Assembly (NCBI GenBank): GCA_033807695.1
Contig: CM066307.1
Span: 3,410,001 to 3,474,000 of the forward strand
Length of the DNA: 64,000 nucleotides
Origin: Daedaleopsis sinensis
Lineage: Eukaryota > Basidiomycota > Agaricomycetes > Polyporales > Polyporaceae
Direction of reading: 5' to 3'
Shown: in pieces, positions 60,430-64,000 of the stretch
Layout: the number at the start of each line of letters is the position of its first letter
Numbering within the stretch: the stretch's first letter is position 1
Translations under genes and position numbers: made by a program
The notes under the pieces: generated by a model
Told to the model about the DNA's origin: nothing
Databases searched by the model: none
The model's input: only the letters and a program-made list of their open reading frames with translations

Positions 60430-60581
60430 AGTTGTTGGACATTGTGGGTGGTGCGAAACGCGAGTGCGGGAGGTCTGGTGGCGGAGTACCTGACATCTTC
60501 GGAGATCGGTCTTTCGATATGGACGAAACTCTATAGAACTTGACTGTAGCAGAGACAGAGATGCAGCGTTCGCTCAGATGT

Positions 60582-63163
60582 CTACACCCGAGACATCCGA
60601 CCCCGTTTCATAGCACGACCCCGACTCGTACTTGTGGCTCGCGATGGTTGAGATGTACCACGCGGCAGTGGTTGCGCTGAGAGCCTGCTGCTCAGCCGCT
60701 CGCTTCGGCGAGTCGGTGTGTCCATGTGCTGGCGCTTGCTCGCTCGCCCTCGTAGCACTGAGCGCTCTTTCCGTTTGGATGAGGACGAGGCCTGCGGAGG
60801 CGGGCACGGAGAATTAGGTGGCGTCAGGGTTGGGACGTTCACCGGGAGTACAGGGCCATTGATGTCGTTGTCCACCCGGTCGTTTGCCTCCAGAGTGCTC
60901 TCCGCCAGGAACGTCGCCCAGAACGATTCCAGATGGCTGGGGTTTGACCATTTGTCTTCGACGTCGTCGTCGTCGTCCGCCTCCTGGAGGCTGGAGAGCA
61001 GATTGATCGCGGTGTCTATCCATAGTTGAAAATCCGGGTTTTCGAATTTGACCCGCTTGGTCATGCGTCGGTTACCCATGTTGGCTCCTTTCAGGGTACC
61101 TCCGAGGAGCTCGCTTCCGAAGGATTGGAATTGCATGAAGAATTCTTTGATAAACCGAGCGAGTTCCGCGGGTCCGAAATTGTGTTTGAGGTGGTGAAGG
61201 CCGACCCATAGCACCACGTAGACGAGAGACTCCATGTCGTCTTGAAAGGTGTGTGTTGGGTCAGCTCTAGACAGCACTTCCACGGACATGAACGCCCAAG
61301 TGCCCTGGATTGCATGGTTATATATCAGCTTAGCGCTAGTAACCGAGTTCAACGTCGAACTCACAGTTCGACCGGGGGTTAGCGCACTCCCTTCCTCGTC
61401 GGCTGACGTTGATGACTCCCAATCGATCAAGTACCCTCGTCGGATATCTCGATCTTTCTCCTTCACAAGAATGATGTTACCAATGCTGATGTCCCTATGT
61501 AGCCTAGAGTCGAGGCGCAGTACTTCCTTCATGACTGCAACGAAGAGATCAATACAAGGCGATGTTAGATGCCAATCGGTATACCTTGGAAAACATCGTA
61601 CGTCGCATGCAGCAGCTCTCGTGTGCCTTGGAATCGATCCAGACCATATCCGACCGTCCCGAGAATCATCCGGTAATGGATGTGCGTCACAGGGCACGGT
61701 TGTTCTCCATCAAGGGGGCATACCCAAGGTTTCTCGGCGTAACAGTCAGTCTTGGTGCGATTCATTCGGGAAGCTAGACAAAGAGCAATTCAGCAGTGAG
61801 TTCGTGTCAGATACCATGCGATGTTACGTACCTGAAGGTACCCCATCGAAAGACAGAGGGTAGTTGAAGACACCACTATGTTGGACGAACATGGGGACAT
61901 GGGTGACTCCTACTTCGTTAAGTCCCGCCAATATCGACCCTTCGTTCTCGTCGGCGTGACGCCATGTGTCCTTCAACAACACAATGCGCTTTGTAATGGT
62001 GCAATACGCCCAGTACGCCTTGGTCCCTCGTCCAAAGGGCGATAGGGGTGAGACCACGGGGCGCGATACGAGATAACGATGGGGTTGAAAGGGAGCACCA
62101 GGTTGTTGTGGGAACACGTGTATGGCCAACACGCGCCCTACTTGGTAGTGCTCCGAGACGGCCTTCGCAAGGTCGTCATCCTCGAAGCCAGTCTGTTCGC
62201 GAACGTGCTGAGTGACGGCTTCGCGGTAGCGTAGTTCCTCCTCGTCTGACGCGTTCTCGACAGTGATATCATGGCCGCGTCCTTCACTAGACATGCACGA
62301 AAATCGCCAAAGGTATTCGCATAGGATCTCGGGCTGTTCACGGATGTCGAATGACTCTGTGACGACCACGCCGGAGCGATCCCAGCGGAAGAGGCGAGTA
62401 CGAGAACCAGCCAGAGCGACAGAGAACACGAAGACGCGATGTTGGCGGGCGAATATTTCTGACACGTGAGAGATGTGCTTAGCCAACCCTCTGCTGACCC
62501 TCTTCTCCTCATCTTCATCTTCGAAGTGAGAGAAGAAGTTGGGGAGCTTGGCGCCAGCTGACTCCCCGTCAGCGGTGGCGGGGGGGTCGCTGAGAAAATC
62601 GTGGGATGGATCCGGTTTGACCTCGATGAAGAACTCCGCATATCCAAGCTCAGCGCGAGAAGATGCTTCAGAGTTCTGTACTATCAAGTAGTTGCTAGGG
62701 GTATAACAAGAGATGTGAGGCAACGCGGGAGTGAAGGGGGCCCAGTCAGGCGGTGAAGGACGGTGCTGGAATATAAGTCCGGGCGCACGAGACTTGCGGT
62801 CTGTAGCTTGATTGAGAGCGGCCACCTATGTAGTGCGTGGTGGTCAGAAACCATATTGATGACGAGCTCGCCACATCTCACCAGTGGCGCGCACACCTCG
62901 GTGTGAGTTGTGGCGTGGGTCGGCACTTCATGGAATGCGTATCGTGGCGACCGCATCCCCCGTCGATCTGTCGATGCGTCCGGTAAAAAATCGTCAAGAA
63001 ATTGTTGAGGGGGCATTGGTCCGACGATATAGTGTTGAGATTGAGGGACATGATGCTCATAGCGTGCAAAAACGTTCCTAGGTTGGAAACCACGTTCCTG
63101 AAGAGAGCAATGGTCGACCGCTATGGGGCTGTTATACACAGCCTGAGTAGCTATACGGGCCAT
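60582..63163 (-). CDS. FunK1-type fungal protein kinase (785 aa)
   Basis: Exons in transcript order: 63163-62882, 62825-61832, 61773-61585, 61534-61365 and 61304-60582; introns of 56, 58, 50 and 60 bp. The N-terminal part has the FunK1 opening (VGPMPPQQFLDDFLP, then CAPLVAALN) and EVKPD. The kinase core has LHRDISIGNIIL (HRD at 501-503, N508), LIDWE (D526 in the DFG position) and GTWAFMSVEVL. The last intron is exactly 60 nt without a stop; removing it gives RT|GTWAFMS, the usual family spacing. The C-terminus (about 680-785) is Ser/Arg/Pro-rich with several basic clusters that could be nuclear signals. FunK1 is a basidiomycete-expanded kinase family of unknown substrates. The first exon could begin further upstream; the ATG at 63163 is the most distal one in frame. 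Confidence 0.87.
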
Positions 63164-63530
63164 ACGCAGGACGGTGAAGGGGAATGGAGTTGGCGAGAAT
63201 CAAACACGGAGGAAGAGGACGGAGAACAACAAACCTCGCTCAGAACGTCCGTTTATACGCTGTGACCAGGTCACAGTGACATGTAATTGTTTTGGGAGAT
63301 CTAGGCGCCTGTGGTTGATGTCTTGGCACTTGTATACTTGCATATTCTTGTAACTGGAAAACATAATCTAATGGCTTGTATTAGTGACGTTATCCTCGAC
63401 AGAAGTTTCGTCGATTTTGTAACGAAGCATTGAAAGCACTTAGCAGGCAAACCGGCTACATAGTAGCGGGAATAAGATTAAGATCTCAGGGAGACCTCGC
63501 GGAGTATAGTCTACACCAGATCTAATAACT
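63164..63530. other. Intergenic region between FunK1 and DnaJ genes
   Basis: FunK1 5' region and DnaJ 3' UTR. AT-rich in the right half; no gene seen. Confidence 0.5.
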
Positions 63531-64000
63531 CTATAGTTCATCGCTCGGATGCTGGCTATGTCCATCAGGGTAGAATGCAGCAAGGAGACCTAAGGGAGCA
63601 CGTCAGCAGTATTCACTAACATCCGGCAAGGCACCTACGTTTCTTCGTCTCTGGAGAGATTTCTGTGGGGAGTATGACGTTGTATTCGATATACAGATCG
63701 CCATGTTCCGAAGGTCTGTCGAACAATGGCAGACCTTCTTCCTTGATGGTTTGCACGTATCCTTGAACGCTGTACATCAGCAAGACTGTCGCCTCCAAAT
63801 TACAAGTGTGACTAACCGGGTTGCGTTACCCCAGGTCGTTTGATCTCTACAATGTGACCGTCTAAATGTGTAAGGTTGCGCTCGAAGCCCAAGAGTGCCT
63901 GTCAAGTAGAATGAATGAGATGCGCGCCACGGGAGTTATGACGGCGTACCTCTGCCACAGATATAGACTCCTTCCAGTACAGCCCGCTCTCCTTCCTGCG
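63531..64000 (-). CDS. SCJ1: ER-luminal DnaJ co-chaperone, 3' part (cut by window edge)
   Basis: Exons in transcript order: beyond 64000 to 63950, 63898-63817, 63761-63639 and 63589-63531; introns of 51, 55 and 49 bp with consistent phases. The visible protein is the C-terminal peptide-binding domain of a DnaJ: ESGLYWKESISVAEALLGFERNL-type strand, then THLDGHIVEIKRPGVTQPG, QTIKEEGLPLF and GDLYIEYNVILPTEI. It ends FYPDGHSQHPSDEL: the final SDEL is an HDEL/KDEL-type retrieval signal, placing it in the ER lumen beside BiP as in yeast Scj1 and animal ERdj3. The last intron donor GTAGGT at 63638 is chosen because only that frame reaches SDEL. The J-domain and signal peptide lie outside the window, so the gene name is by family only. 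Confidence 0.85.

Overview
The window is nuclear DNA of a filamentous basidiomycete (Agaricomycetes; a Polyporales-type wood-decay fungus is plausible but not proven). The genes have many introns of about 47-80 bp with GTRNGT donors and CTGAC-like branch sites. The families are also fungal: a FunK1 kinase, a sedolisin (S53) tripeptidyl peptidase, a Los1-type exportin and a cullin-3.

Left part (1-37493): at least four head-to-tail copies of a roughly 9.8-kb unit (9807 or 9782 bp where complete), with the array running off the left edge. Each unit holds, in order, a long gene-poor stretch full of short perfect palindromes, a two-exon gene for a 223-aa basic protein, a GC-rich repeat-bearing spacer, and a four-exon gene for a roughly 411-aa coiled-coil protein. 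In copies 1-3 the last exon of that gene is fused, through a 2865-bp deletion, to an internal 1183-bp piece of a sedolisin gene, and this piece then joins directly to the next unit. Copy 4 is the only one with the natural 3' end, and it runs on into unique DNA that includes the complete sedolisin gene at 39784-42081. The copies are almost identical to each other (one extra 25-bp repeat and one missense change seen), whereas the sedolisin pieces differ from the intact gene by about 17 substitutions and a 7-bp indel. The fusion is therefore older than, or of different haplotype origin from, the latest amplification or homogenisation of the array.

Right part (37494-64000): ordinary single-copy genes. 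In order these are: intergenic DNA; the sedolisin (+); a P/Q/G-rich NPF-motif protein (-); a 764-aa acidic, single-TM, coiled-coil protein (-); an F-box protein (+) whose last intron carries a TA-flanked inverted-repeat element; exportin-T/LOS1 (+) whose second intron carries two more inverted-repeat structures; cullin-3 (+); a frameshifted F-box/LRR-like relic (+); a FunK1 kinase (-); and the 3' end of an ER-luminal DnaJ co-chaperone ending in SDEL (-). The genes form no obvious pathway cluster. F-box protein and cullin-3 both belong to ubiquitin ligase biology but to different complexes (SCF versus BTB-CUL3).

All splice models are hand-derived from reading frame, splice consensus and family similarity. 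No searches were run.
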